NCBI RefSeq assembly: GCF_030295385.1 | Contig: NZ_AP027079.1 | Location: 2,480,001-2,544,000, forward strand | Direction: 5' to 3' | Origin: Geothrix oryzae | Lineage (GTDB): Bacteria; Acidobacteriota; Holophagae; Holophagales; Holophagaceae | Length of the DNA: 64,000 bases | Part shown: in pieces, positions 17,992-26,974 of the stretch | How the letters are laid out: every line of letters begins with the position of its first letter | Numbering within the stretch: the first letter of the stretch is position 1 | The notes under the pieces: generated by a model | Database searches by the model: none | What the model saw: only the letters and a program-made list of their open reading frames with translations | Told to the model about the DNA's origin: nothing | Program-made: the position numbers and the translations under genes

Positions 17992-19293
17992 CTACGGCCT
18001 GAGCGTCCCCATCATGCGGGGATAGGGGATGGTTTCGCGGACATGCGGCAGCTTGCAGATCCAGGCCACGGCGCGTTCGAGGCCCATGCCGAAACCCGCG
18101 TGGGGGACGCCGCCGTACTTGCGCACATCCAGATACCACTCGTAGTCGGCGCGGTTCAGGCCCTCGTGGTCGATCTGGTCCAGGAGGTACTGGAGGCTGG
18201 AGGCGCGCTCGCCGCCGCCGATGACCTCGCCGTAGCCCTCGGGGGCCAGCAGGTCGGCGCCCAGGGCCAGCTTGGGATCCAGGGGATCCGGCTCCATGTA
18301 GAAGGCCTTGAAGGCTTTGGGGAAGCGGTGCACCCACAGGGGCTTGTCCGTGGCGTTCATGAGGATGGTCTCGTCGTCGTTGCCGAAATCCTCGCCCCAC
18401 TGGATGTCGCTGCCCAGGGTCTTCAGCTTCTCCACGGCCTCGGTGTAGGTCATGCGGTCGAAGGTGGTGGTCAGGGCCGTCTCCAGGGGCGCGAGGTCGC
18501 GCTCGAGGATCTTCAGCTCCTCCTGGCGGCCCTCCAGCACGCGCTGGATGAGGAACTTGGTCATGCGCTCACCCAGCGCCATCACATCGTCCAGGTGGGC
18601 GAAGGCCACCTCGGGCTCCACCATCCAAAATTCCGTGAGGTGGCGGCGGGTCTTGCTCTTCTCGGCGCGGAAGGTGGGGCCGAAGCAGTAGGTCTTGCCG
18701 AAGGCGGCGATGCCCGGTTCCTGGTAGAGCTGGCCCGACTGGCTGAGGAAGGCCATGCCCTCGTGGAAGTACTCCGTGCCGAAGAGCGTGCTGGTGCCCT
18801 CGCAGGCGCTGGGCGTGAGGATGGGCGCGTCCAGCAGGGTGAAGCCGTCGCCGTCGAAGAAGTCGCGGATGCCCTTCACCAGGGTGTGGCGGATGCGGAG
18901 GATGGCCCACTGGCGCTTGCTGCGCAGCCAGAGGTGGCGGTTCTCCATGAGGAACTCGGTGCCGTGCTCCTTGGGGGTGATGGGGTAGTCCTGGCTGCCG
19001 CCGATGAGCGCCAGGGACTTCACCAGCAGCTCGGGCTGGCCGGTCTTGGGGTGAAGCTGCACGATGCCCGTCACCGTAATGGCGGATTCCTGCGTGAGCT
19101 TCCCCGCCAGTTCGTAACTCTCGGGATCCGCCTCGGCGGCGCCGACGACGCACTGGACGAAGCCGGAGCCGTCCCGGAGGTCGATGAAGCGGGTCTTGCT
19201 GGTGCGGGCATTGCGGACCCAGCCCCGCAGCCGGACGGTCTCGCCGACCTGGCCGGCGAGGAATCGGACTTCGGTGAAGGGCTGGCTGGTCAC
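17992..19293 (-). CDS. asnS: Asparaginyl-tRNA synthetase
   Basis: A class IIb synthetase charging tRNA-Asn, 433 residues. The N-terminal OB-fold ([20 protein letters not shown]) is followed by the class II core: motif 2 with [20 protein letters not shown], and motif 3 [13 protein letters not shown]. It ends GTLRP rather than the commoner PGRLYP-like tail. The start is GTG with AGGAG five bases upstream. Having AsnRS suggests Asn-tRNA is made directly rather than only by transamidation. Confidence 0.95.
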   Translation of the reverse strand: MTSQPFTEVRFLAGQVGETVRLRGWVRNARTSKTRFIDLRDGSGFVQCVVGAAEADPESYELAGKLTQESAITVTGIVQLHPKTGQPELLVKSLALIGGSQDYPITPKEHGTEFLMENRHLWLRSKRQWAILRIRHTLVKGIRDFFDGDGFTLLDAPILTPSACEGTSTLFGTEYFHEGMAFLSQSGQLYQEPGIAAFGKTYCFGPTFRAEKSKTRRHLTEFWMVEPEVAFAHLDDVMALGERMTKFLIQRVLEGRQEELKILERDLAPLETALTTTFDRMTYTEAVEKLKTLGSDIQWGEDFGNDDETILMNATDKPLWVHRFPKAFKAFYMEPDPLDPKLALGADLLAPEGYGEVIGGGERASSLQYLLDQIDHEGLNRADYEWYLDVRKYGGVPHAGFGMGLERAVAWICKLPHVRETIPYPRMMGTLRP

Positions 19294-19358
19294 GGGGGCT
19301 CCTGAGCCTAAAACCCTATTGTGCCCGCGGATGGGCAGCGGCTCCAGGGCCGGGGAGG

Positions 19359-20297
19359 CTACTTGTCCTTCCGATCGGAGCGGAACTTCCCCGAGATCGC
19401 GACTTGCATGCCCTTCAGGTGCGCCATGACCCGCTCCAGCTTCTGGCGGGCGATGTCCTGGAACTGGACCTGCTGGATCAGCGAGAAGACCGCGTCCTGA
19501 AGGTCCTGGTTCGTCCGCTCCAGGTCGGCGATGGTCTGCTCGTGGCCCTTCAGCTTCCCGATGCCCGCCTCCTGCTTGAGGTAGGCGAGGCCCTGGAAGA
19601 CCTTGTCCGCGCCCGCCAGCATGGCCTCCACGCGATCCAGGACCTTGGCCATCTCCTGCTCGGTGTAGGAGACCGAGGACTCGATCTGGGGCAACACACG
19701 GTGTTCGCCCTGCTCCTTGGAAGGGGCCAAAGCGATGAGCCGGCGGAGATCCTCGTCCAGCCGCTCCTCCAGGTTCCGGGTGGCCAGGGCCTGCCGGCCC
19801 TGGCCGCGAACGGTTCCCTGGGCGGCCACCAGAGCCGCGTCCAGCAGGGTCACGACCCGCTCGCCCTGGACGATGAAGCCCGACACCCAGGCCCCATCGA
19901 GGCCGGCCAGCAGCGGGCTGGCCGGGACCAGGTCCTCCGCGGGCACGCTCACGACTGCATCCACCGCATCCACCAGCAGGCCGGTGGGCTGGCCTTCCAG
20001 ATCCAGCACGAGGATGGTGCCGACCTTGGAGGCGTCCAGGCGCGGAAGGGACATGCGCAGGCGCAGATTGACCACCGGCACCACCCGGCCCCGCAGGTCC
20101 AGGATGCCTTCCACGGATCGGGGCATGTGGGGCAGCTTGTTCAGCTCGCGGAAGGGGCAGATCTCCGCCACATGGTTCAGCGGCAGGCCGTAGGCCCGGT
20201 CATTCAGGAAGAAGGTCATGAACCGCTGTTGGGCGGTCTCGTGGCCCGAGGCGTGGGCCCGCGCCTCGGGGGGCGAAGGGGCGGCGCCCAGGTTCAC
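19359..20297 (-). CDS. CheW domain fused to CheZ-like C-terminal helix region
   Basis: 312 residues in two parts. Residues ~25-165 form a CheW fold ([48 protein letters not shown]). Residues ~200-305 are long helices ending in [18 protein letters not shown]. The latter contains D281-x3-Q285, the arrangement of the CheZ phosphatase Asp/Gln pair. If active it would couple an adaptor domain directly to CheY dephosphorylation. It starts by ATGA overlap with the cheA stop and is last in the operon. The CheZ assignment is motif-based and should be tested. Confidence 0.8.
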   Translation of the reverse strand: MNLGAAPSPPEARAHASGHETAQQRFMTFFLNDRAYGLPLNHVAEICPFRELNKLPHMPRSVEGILDLRGRVVPVVNLRLRMSLPRLDASKVGTILVLDLEGQPTGLLVDAVDAVVSVPAEDLVPASPLLAGLDGAWVSGFIVQGERVVTLLDAALVAAQGTVRGQGRQALATRNLEERLDEDLRRLIALAPSKEQGEHRVLPQIESSVSYTEQEMAKVLDRVEAMLAGADKVFQGLAYLKQEAGIGKLKGHEQTIADLERTNQDLQDAVFSLIQQVQFQDIARQKLERVMAHLKGMQVAISGKFRSDRKDK

Positions 20298-22384
20298 ACG
20301 GCCTCCTGGACGGCGAGCTGCAGGAGTTCCGCGGGGTCGAGGATCAGCACGACGCCGCCATCGCCCATGATGGACGCGCCGCTGATGCCCGGCAGGCTGG
20401 CGAGGTAGGGCGCCAGCGGCTTGATGACGACTTCCTGGCGGCGCACGAAGGCATCCACGATGATGCCCATGCGGCGTCCGGCGGAGGCGATCACCACCAC
20501 GGAGAGGCCATCCTCGTCCGCGGCATCGGCCGCCGTCGAGCGGAGCAGGGTCCGGAGCCGGGAGACGCCCAATACCTCGCCGCGCAGGTTGATGGCCTGA
20601 CGGCTGGTGAGGTGGGAGAGGCTCTCGGGAGGGACGATCAGGGTCTCCTCCACGGCCGTGCCGGGAATGGCGAAGACCTGGCCGCCGCTCTTCACCAGCA
20701 GGGCGTCGATGATGGCGAGGGTGAGGGGCAGCTTGATGGTGAAGATCGAGCCCTTGCCCACGGTCGAACGGACGCCGACGCGGCCGTTGAGCTTGCGCAC
20801 ATTGGAGCGCACCACATCCATGCCCACGCCCCGGCCCGAGATGTCGGTCACCTTGGCGGCCGTGCTGAAGCCGGGGGCGAAGATGAGCTCGATCACCTCG
20901 TCGTCGGCCATGGCGTCGGCCCGGTCCTGGCTGAGCAGGCCCTTCTCCACGGCCTTGGCGCGGATGACGGCGGGATCGATGCCCTTGCCGTCGTCCTCGA
21001 TCTCCACCACCACGCTGTCGCCCTCATGGCGGGCGCGCAGGATCACCGTGCCGACCTCGGACTTGCCGGATTTCACGCGGACTTCCGGGGACTCGATGCC
21101 ATGGTCCGCGCTATTGCGGATGAGGTGGATCATCGGATCGCCCAGCTCCTCGATGATGCTCTTGTCGATCTCGGTGTCCTCGCCGGTCATGTGGAGGTCG
21201 ATCTTCTTGCCGCTGGCCTTGGCCAGATCCCGGAGCATGCGGGGGAACTTGGAGAAGATGGTCTTCACCGGCACCATGCGGATGCCCAGCACGGAAGCCT
21301 GGATCTCCTTGCTCACATGATCGAGGTAGACGGAGGCGTGGGCCAGTTCCTTGGCCACGCCCGCGGCCGGATGGCCGTTGACCTGGGGCACCAGGCGCTC
21401 CACCAGGTGGCTGATCATGGTCTTGCTGATGATCAGCTCGGCCACGATGTTCATGAAGTGCTCGAGCTTGGCCTGGCTCACGCGGATGGTGTCGGAGGCG
21501 CCCTTGTCGTCCGCGGCGCGGCGCCCCGTCTTGCGGCGATCCTCCGCGGCGGGGGCGGCGGCCTCGGCCGAGCCCCCCAGCTCCAGGGGGAGGATGGTGA
21601 CCACGGCATGGGTCACCGCCCCGAAGACCTTGCGGATCTCCTCGAGGGGTTCGCTCGCCTCGATGACCATCACCAGGTCCAGGTGGAAGTCCCGGGGCTC
21701 GAAGCTGTCGAGGTCCACCAGGGGCTCCCGGGGGATCATCTGCCGGTACAGCAGCCGGCCCACCAGCTCCACCATCTGGAAGAGGGAGAGGGGATTGAAG
21801 GCCGTGCCGTAGATGGCGGTGTCCAGTTCCGCGTGGATGCCCACCACCGACTTGCCTTCGATCAGGGCGGCCTCGCCGGCCTTGCGTCCGGCCTCGTCCA
21901 GCCCCTGCAGGAGCGCGGGCAGGTGCAGGTTCCCCTGGGCCGCCGCCTGGGGCGCGGCCGCCGCCGCGGCAGCGCCGCCCTTGCGGATGACTTCCAGGCT
22001 GCGGATGAGCTCGCTGGGATCGGGATCCTCGGGCTCGCCCTGCTTCCGGACCTGGATGCGGACATCGTCCACCAGGACCTTGAGCATGTCCACGGTCTCG
22101 AAGAGCAGCTCCATCACGCGCTCGTTGAGCTCCATGCGGGACTTGCGGAGGTCGTCCAGCACGCTCTCGCCGACATGGGCCAGGGCCTGGACCTTCTGCA
22201 GGCCCAGGAAGCCGGCGGCGCCCTTGATGGTGTGCACGCTGCGGAAGATGGCATTCAGCAGGTCCAGGTCGCCCGGGGCTTCCTCGAGGGCGAGGAAGTT
22301 GGTCTCGATCTGCTCGAAGTGCTCCTGGGCCTCGACGAGGAAATCCTCGTAGAAGCTGGGATCGTCGAGGGCGAAGTCGCTCAT
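20294..22384 (-). CDS. cheA: Chemotaxis histidine kinase CheA
   Basis: A 696-residue kinase. HPt: H51 in SVHTIKGAAGFLGL. A middle region (~150-280) contains a CheY-binding-like part and an Ala-rich linker. Then come the dimerisation helices, the HATPase (NSADHGIESP, DDGKGIDP, SGRGVGMDVV), and a C-terminal CheW-like domain (~555-690). It phosphorylates the CheY encoded upstream. It overlaps both neighbours by 4 bp (ATGA), giving tight coupling of CheW3-CheA-CheW/Z. No cheR or cheB is nearby, so adaptation proteins must be elsewhere or absent from this pathway. Confidence 0.96.
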   Translation of the reverse strand: MSDFALDDPSFYEDFLVEAQEHFEQIETNFLALEEAPGDLDLLNAIFRSVHTIKGAAGFLGLQKVQALAHVGESVLDDLRKSRMELNERVMELLFETVDMLKVLVDDVRIQVRKQGEPEDPDPSELIRSLEVIRKGGAAAAAAAPQAAAQGNLHLPALLQGLDEAGRKAGEAALIEGKSVVGIHAELDTAIYGTAFNPLSLFQMVELVGRLLYRQMIPREPLVDLDSFEPRDFHLDLVMVIEASEPLEEIRKVFGAVTHAVVTILPLELGGSAEAAAPAAEDRRKTGRRAADDKGASDTIRVSQAKLEHFMNIVAELIISKTMISHLVERLVPQVNGHPAAGVAKELAHASVYLDHVSKEIQASVLGIRMVPVKTIFSKFPRMLRDLAKASGKKIDLHMTGEDTEIDKSIIEELGDPMIHLIRNSADHGIESPEVRVKSGKSEVGTVILRARHEGDSVVVEIEDDGKGIDPAVIRAKAVEKGLLSQDRADAMADDEVIELIFAPGFSTAAKVTDISGRGVGMDVVRSNVRKLNGRVGVRSTVGKGSIFTIKLPLTLAIIDALLVKSGGQVFAIPGTAVEETLIVPPESLSHLTSRQAINLRGEVLGVSRLRTLLRSTAADAADEDGLSVVVIASAGRRMGIIVDAFVRRQEVVIKPLAPYLASLPGISGASIMGDGGVVLILDPAELLQLAVQEAV

Positions 22385-23913
22385 GGCTCACCCGTCTTGT
22401 TGGCCGTGGTCCGGCGCCCCTGGAGTCCCTGGAGCTGTTCGGTCTCGGCGTCCGTCAGAAGCTGCTGCAGCTCGAGCAGGAAGATCATGCCGTTGTCGAG
22501 CCGCGCCACCTTTTCGATGTAGCGGTTGGCGCCCACGGCCGTGACGGAGGGCGGGGGTCCGAAGCGGTGCAGCTCCACCGGCCGCACTTCATCCACCGCG
22601 TCCACCACCAGGCCCGTGAACACCCCGCCGATGCTGGTGATGAGGATCCGGGAGATGGAGGTGGCCTCCACGCGCTCCAGGCCGAACCGGGTGCGGAGGT
22701 CCACCACGGGCATCACTTCGCCCCGGAGGTTCAGCACGCCATCCACGAACTGGGGGGCCCGGGGCACGGGGGTGACCTGGCCCACCATGATGATTTCGCG
22801 GACCTCGTGCAGACGCAGGCCGTAGTTTTCGGGGCCGAGGCGGAACACCACCAGCTCGAGGCTGGGAATCGATTCCTGGACGCGCGCGTCGGCGAGGCCG
22901 AGGCCCTGGCCCATGGCCGCGATCTTCTCCTGGTCGTCGCCCGTGATGATCTTCAGGACATTGATGAGGCTCACCATGCGGCCCGGCAGCAGCAGGATGC
23001 CCTCCAGGTGCTCCCGCTCGGCCTCGGACAAGGTCTGGGGCGGCGGCAGCGTCTGGCCGTCCTGCACGCGGAGGATCTCCTGGATCTCGTCCACCACCAC
23101 GCCGATCCGGGCGGAGCCGAAGGAAAGCAGCACCACCATGTCGCGCTTGCGTTCGGTGTCCCCCTGCTGGATGGACAGGATCTCGGACAGGTCGATCAGC
23201 GGCATGACCTGGTCCCGGAGGCAGATGACTCCGAGGACATAGTCCGGCGCGTCCGGAACCTTGGTGACCGCGGGCAGCTCGACGATCTCCTCCACCTGCT
23301 GGAGGGCGATGCCGAAGGATTCGACGCCGAGCCGGAAGGTGACGAAGGGGCGGCCGTCGGCTTCCGCCTCCTCCTCGAAGTCCTCGGAACCGATGGCCAG
23401 GGCCCCGGCCATGCCCAGATCCTCGAGTTCCGTCCGGCGGCTGAGCTCGGAGCTGTCCAGCAGCTTCTCCAGGTGGATCAGGGTGATCAGGCGGCTCCCC
23501 ACCGTGACCATGCCCGCCAGATATTCGGACCGGATGCCCGCGACCAGGGGCGGGGTCTCTCGGAGCGTGTGATCCTCCAGCCTCACCACCTCGGCCACGG
23601 AATCCACCTGCAGGCCCGTGGGCCCGCTGGCCAGGCGCAGCACGATGATGCGGGTCTTGGGGGTCGGTTCCTGGGGTGCCAGGTGGAAGCGGATCCGGCT
23701 GTCGATGACCGGGATGATGAGGCCCCGGAGGTTGATGACGCCCAGGATGAAGCTGGGGCTGCCGGGCACCGGAGTCACATCGGAGCGGTGGGTGATCTCC
23801 TGGACCCGGTCGATGTCCAGGCCGAACTCCACGCCATCCAGGGTGAAGGTCACCAGCTGGCCCGAAGGGACCAGTTCGCTGGCGAGAAGGGCCTGGGTGG
23901 TCTCGGCGGCCAT
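22381..23913 (-). CDS. cheW: Triple-CheW-domain coupling protein
   Basis: 510 residues made of three successive CheW domains: ~15-165 (FTLDGVEFGLDIDRVQEIT), ~185-335 (FRLGVESFGIALQQVEEIVE) and ~350-490 (FRLGPENYGLRLHEVREII). Each contains a GVI/LNLRG-type strand. CheW couples receptors to CheA; three domains in one chain could cross-link several receptor or CheA sites in an array. Only 3 bp separate it from the CheZ-like gene upstream, and its stop overlaps the cheA start. Confidence 0.93.
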   Translation of the reverse strand: MAAETTQALLASELVPSGQLVTFTLDGVEFGLDIDRVQEITHRSDVTPVPGSPSFILGVINLRGLIIPVIDSRIRFHLAPQEPTPKTRIIVLRLASGPTGLQVDSVAEVVRLEDHTLRETPPLVAGIRSEYLAGMVTVGSRLITLIHLEKLLDSSELSRRTELEDLGMAGALAIGSEDFEEEAEADGRPFVTFRLGVESFGIALQQVEEIVELPAVTKVPDAPDYVLGVICLRDQVMPLIDLSEILSIQQGDTERKRDMVVLLSFGSARIGVVVDEIQEILRVQDGQTLPPPQTLSEAEREHLEGILLLPGRMVSLINVLKIITGDDQEKIAAMGQGLGLADARVQESIPSLELVVFRLGPENYGLRLHEVREIIMVGQVTPVPRAPQFVDGVLNLRGEVMPVVDLRTRFGLERVEATSISRILITSIGGVFTGLVVDAVDEVRPVELHRFGPPPSVTAVGANRYIEKVARLDNGMIFLLELQQLLTDAETEQLQGLQGRRTTANKTGEP

Positions 23914-23916
23914 GAC

Positions 23917-24531
23917 TTACCCCTTCTTCTGCTGCTTGAAGGCCTCCACCACGGAATCCGCGTGGGCCTTGTTCTCGTCGGGTGTGGTACCGGTCTGGGC
24001 GATGGTGTGACTGATGGAGGGCCGTTCGGCGTCGCTCTTCAGGCCCGTGCCCAGCAGGTCCACGATGTAGTCGTGGATCTGGCGCAGGTGGTGGACGATG
24101 CGCTCCAGCTTCTGCCGGGTGATGTCCTGGAACTGCATCAGGTCCATGGCCTCGAAGACCTTGTCCTGGATCTCCTTGCCCGCGCTCATGACCTCGTGGA
24201 TGGCCTTCTGCACGCCCGGGGTCTGGGCGCCCTCGTGGCGCATCATGTCGGTGATCAGCTGCTGCTGCCGGGACACCAGGCGGCTGATCTGATCCAGCTG
24301 GTCCATGACCTTGTTGGACTCCCGCTCGGTCACGGCCGTGACCGTGTCCAGCTCGGAGATCACATGGCCGGCGCCATCCTTGTGGGGTTCGGAGCCCGGT
24401 TCAGAGGCCGGTGCAGGTGCGGGGACCGCGGCCGCCACGGGGGGTTCGGCCGGAGCTTTCGCCGCGGCCTTGGCTTTTTTGGGAGGCTTGCCGCCTCCGG
24501 CGAGGAGGGCGTCGATCTCAGACTGGTCCAT
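23917..24531 (-). CDS. CheZ-like protein with FliM-like N-terminal CheY-docking peptide
   Basis: 204 residues. The first residues, MDQSEIDALLAGGG, closely resemble the N-terminal CheY-P binding peptide of FliM (SQDEIDALL). After an Ala/Pro linker (~15-60) a helical region ends in MQFQDITRQKLERIVHHL, with D136-x3-Q140 as in CheZ (D143/Q147 in E. coli). The protein is therefore probably a CheY-P phosphatase that captures its substrate with a switch-like peptide. A GGAG site precedes the ATG. It lies between cheY and the triple CheW. A CheZ assignment by motif is fairly strong; activity is inferred. Confidence 0.82.
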   Translation of the reverse strand: MDQSEIDALLAGGGKPPKKAKAAAKAPAEPPVAAAVPAPAPASEPGSEPHKDGAGHVISELDTVTAVTERESNKVMDQLDQISRLVSRQQQLITDMMRHEGAQTPGVQKAIHEVMSAGKEIQDKVFEAMDLMQFQDITRQKLERIVHHLRQIHDYIVDLLGTGLKSDAERPSISHTIAQTGTTPDENKAHADSVVEAFKQQKKG

Positions 24532-24542
24532 AAGGCTGCTCC

Positions 24543-24899
24543 CTACCCCAGGAGGGATTCGATCTTTTCCTTGAGGGTCTCCGGGGTGAACGGCTTCACC
24601 ACGTAGTTGTTCACGCCGGCCTGGAGGGCCTCCACGATGTCCTCCTTGGCGGCATTGGTGGTCACCATGAGGATGGGAATGGCCGGATTCTGGCCACGCA
24701 CGGTCTTCACGAACTCGAGGCCATCCATCTCCGGCATGTTCCAGTCGGTGATGATCATCTCCACACCGCCCTGACCAAGCTTTTCCAGCCCGGACTTGCC
24801 GTTTTCACCTTCCACCACATCGGTGTAGCCGATGCGGGACAGGGTGTTGATGATGATGCGCCGCATCGTCGAGGAATCGTCCACGATGAGGATCTTCAC
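24543..24899 (-). CDS. cheY: Response regulator CheY
   Basis: A 118-residue single receiver domain. The acidic pocket D7/D8, phospho-acceptor D52 (TDWNMPEMDG), the T80/T81 switch residue and K102 (YVVKPF) are all present. It is the output of the CheA encoded downstream in the same operon. The target may be pili, flagellar motor or a c-di-GMP pathway; no motor genes are in the window, while a PilZ gene is 31 bp upstream. Confidence 0.96.
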   Translation of the reverse strand: MKILIVDDSSTMRRIIINTLSRIGYTDVVEGENGKSGLEKLGQGGVEMIITDWNMPEMDGLEFVKTVRGQNPAIPILMVTTNAAKEDIVEALQAGVNNYVVKPFTPETLKEKIESLLG

Positions 24900-24930
24900 G
24901 GGGGCCTCCTAACAGGGTGGGAAATCGGGG

Positions 24931-25326
24931 TCAGAGGGGGGACGGGGGGGCGGAGGCCGCCACGAACTTCATGAGGGCTTCGAGGTCATCCGGGTACACA
25001 TTCTGGAACTTGACGCCCAGTTCGTAGCCTCCTTCGTCCAACTGCTCGACGCGGACCACGGTGCCCAGGGCGACCAGGGGGCGGACATCAGCCTCCTGGG
25101 CGGGGCCGAAGTGATTCTGGAAGCGGCCCCAGCCGGGCACGCGGATCTCCAGCTTGAGGAGGGTCCCCAGGGGGTAGGCCCGGGGGGAGTCCACCAGGAG
25201 GCCCCCGATGGATACATCCCGATAGCTGCTGACGGCCGGGGTTTCGCCCTTGTGGAAGCTGAGCTCCTGGAAGCTCAGGGCGGCTTCCAGGGGAATCCTT
25301 TGGTAATGTCGCCTTTCCTGGCTCAT
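24931..25326 (-). CDS. PilZ-domain protein (candidate c-di-GMP receptor)
   Basis: 131 residues with a PilZ signature: an N-terminal RRHYQR (RxxxR type) and DVSIGGLLV (D/NxSxxG), which together bind c-di-GMP in the family. The rest is a beta-barrel with VKFQNVYPDDLEALMKFV at the end. I chose the ATG of MSQERRHY, with GAGGA five bases upstream. As first gene of the che operon it suggests c-di-GMP input to this chemosensory pathway, by analogy with other systems. Confidence 0.88.
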   Translation of the reverse strand: MSQERRHYQRIPLEAALSFQELSFHKGETPAVSSYRDVSIGGLLVDSPRAYPLGTLLKLEIRVPGWGRFQNHFGPAQEADVRPLVALGTVVRVEQLDEGGYELGVKFQNVYPDDLEALMKFVAASAPPSPL

Positions 25327-25364
25327 GGGCGTCCTCAGATGGGGCATCGGAGCGGGGGGAGCCC

Positions 25365-25435
25365 GACTTGAATCCTGCAAAAGCCGGCCTGCCTCATCCT
25401 CCGTCTTAAGGCCGGGCTCGGCTAGACTTGAATCC
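25365..25435. repeat. Direct repeat GACTTGAATCC, two copies 60 bp apart
   Basis: GACTTGAATCC occurs at 25365-25375 and 25425-25435 in the divergent PilZ/pyrR upstream region. It could be an operator pair, but two short copies are weak evidence. Confidence 0.4.
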
Positions 25436-25441
25436 GCGCGC

Positions 25442-25458
25442 GCGCCCCGCGGGGGCGC
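25442..25458 (+). other. Stem-loop in the pyrR leader
   Basis: GCGCCCC-GCG-GGGGCGC forms a 7-bp GC stem ending six bases before the pyrR Shine-Dalgarno. No U-run or recognisable PyrR-binding loop is seen, so attenuation is not supported. Confidence 0.3.
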
Positions 25459-25472
25459 ACCCCGGAGGTTCC

Positions 25473-26015
25473 ATGCCCGAAGCCCAAGGCCCCTGCCCCA
25501 TGGACCCTGGCCAGATGGACGCCGCCCTCAAGCGCCTCGCCGCCGATCTGATGGCCCGCCTCCGGTCCGAGGAGGAGGTGGTCCTCCTCGGCATCCGGTC
25601 CCGGGGCCTGCCCCTGGCCGAGCGCCTGGCCATCCTCCTCCGGGCCGCCACCGGGGCCCAGGTGCCCGTGGGTTCCCTGGACATCACCCTCTACCGGGAC
25701 GACCTCACCGAAATGGTGGGCAGCCCCATCGTCCGCCCCACGGAGATCCCCTTCACGCTGAAGGAACGCACGGTGGTGCTGGTGGACGATGTCCTTTACA
25801 CGGGCCGCACCGTCCGGGCCGCCCTGGACGCCCTGCTGGATCACGGACGGCCCCACCGGGTCATGCTCCTGGTCCTGGCGGACCGCAGCGGCCGGGAGCT
25901 GCCCATCCAGGCAGATCTGGCCGGGCTCCGGGTGGAGATCCCCCCTGGCCACCGCGTGGCGGTGAAGCTCAAGGAAATCGATGGTGAAGACAGCGTCACC
26001 GTGGAGGCCTGCTGA
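25473..26015 (+). CDS. pyrR: Bifunctional pyr regulator / uracil phosphoribosyltransferase PyrR
   Basis: 180 residues of the PRT fold. The PRPP-binding loop VVLVDDVLYTGRTVRAAL, GIRSRGLPLAERLA and DITLYRDD match PyrR closely. In Gram-positives PyrR regulates pyr mRNA by attenuation; here it leads pyrB, supporting pyrimidine-linked control, although no attenuator is evident. GGAGG precedes the selected ATG. The stop overlaps the pyrB start (TGATG). Confidence 0.93.
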   Translation: MPEAQGPCPMDPGQMDAALKRLAADLMARLRSEEEVVLLGIRSRGLPLAERLAILLRAATGAQVPVGSLDITLYRDDLTEMVGSPIVRPTEIPFTLKERTVVLVDDVLYTGRTVRAALDALLDHGRPHRVMLLVLADRSGRELPIQADLAGLRVEIPPGHRVAVKLKEIDGEDSVTVEAC

Positions 26016-26974
26016 TGACCGCGGAACGCTATGTCTTCCCCCACAAGCACTTGCTTGGCATCGAACCCCTCAGCCCCCAGGACATCACGGCCCTGCTGGA
26101 TCAGGCCCGGGCTTTCGAGGAGGTCTGCGAGCGCCCCAGCATCAAGATCGTTCCGGCCCTGCGCAAGAAGCTGGTGGTGAACCTCTTCTTCGAGAACAGC
26201 ACCCGCACCCGCAACAGCTTCGAGATCGCCGAGAAGCGCCTCTCGGCCGAAATCATCAACTTCGACGCCGACACCAGCAGCCTGAACAAGGGCGAGACCC
26301 TCATCGACACGGCCATGAACCTGGAGGCCATGCATCCGGACCTCATCGTCATGCGCCACAGCGCCCCCGGAGCCCATGCCCTCCTGGCGCGGCACATGAA
26401 GGCCAGCATCGTGAACGCCGGCGACGGCGCCCATGAGCACCCCACCCAGGCCCTGCTGGATGCCTACACCCTGCGCAAGCACTTCGGCAAGCTCGAGGGC
26501 CTGCGGGTGGCCATCGTGGGCGACATCCGCAACAGCCGGGTCGTGCGCTCGAACCTCTGGCTGCTCACCCGCATGGGCGCCAAGGTCACCCTGGTGGGCC
26601 CCCCGACCCTGGTGCCCCAGGAGATGAAGGCCACCTGGCCCTCCATCGACATCAGCCACGATTTCGACGCGGTGATCCCCAAACAGGACGCCATCATGAT
26701 GCTGCGCGCGCAGTTCGAGCGCGGCACCGGCGCCTACATCCCCGGCCAAGGCGAATACAGCCGCTTCTTCCAGCTCAATCCGGCCCGCATGCAGCGGGCG
26801 AAGAAAGATGTGGTGGTCCTGCACCCCGGGCCCATCAATCGGGGCCTGGAGATCACCAGCGAGGTGGCCGACGGCCCCCGGAACCTGATCCTCGACCAGG
26901 TGACCAACGGCGTGCCCGTCCGCATGGCCGTGCTCTACCTGCTGTCCCACCCCCACGGGGAGCAGGTGCCGTAA
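26015..26974 (+). CDS. pyrB: Aspartate carbamoyltransferase catalytic subunit
   Basis: Catalyses carbamoyl phosphate plus aspartate to carbamoyl-aspartate, the committed step of pyrimidine synthesis. The 319 residues include the carbamoyl-phosphate loop FFENSTRTRNSFE, MRHSAPGA, HPTQALLDAYTL and the late HPGPINRG. No pyrI regulatory subunit is next to it. It is coupled to pyrR upstream and to the ORF6N-like gene downstream (TAATG). Confidence 0.97.
   Translation: MTAERYVFPHKHLLGIEPLSPQDITALLDQARAFEEVCERPSIKIVPALRKKLVVNLFFENSTRTRNSFEIAEKRLSAEIINFDADTSSLNKGETLIDTAMNLEAMHPDLIVMRHSAPGAHALLARHMKASIVNAGDGAHEHPTQALLDAYTLRKHFGKLEGLRVAIVGDIRNSRVVRSNLWLLTRMGAKVTLVGPPTLVPQEMKATWPSIDISHDFDAVIPKQDAIMMLRAQFERGTGAYIPGQGEYSRFFQLNPARMQRAKKDVVVLHPGPINRGLEITSEVADGPRNLILDQVTNGVPVRMAVLYLLSHPHGEQVP

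Noticed and set aside
25381-25472. PyrR attenuator before pyrR
   Set aside because: There is a short GC hairpin but no terminator U-run, anti-terminator or PyrR-binding loop that I can recognise.
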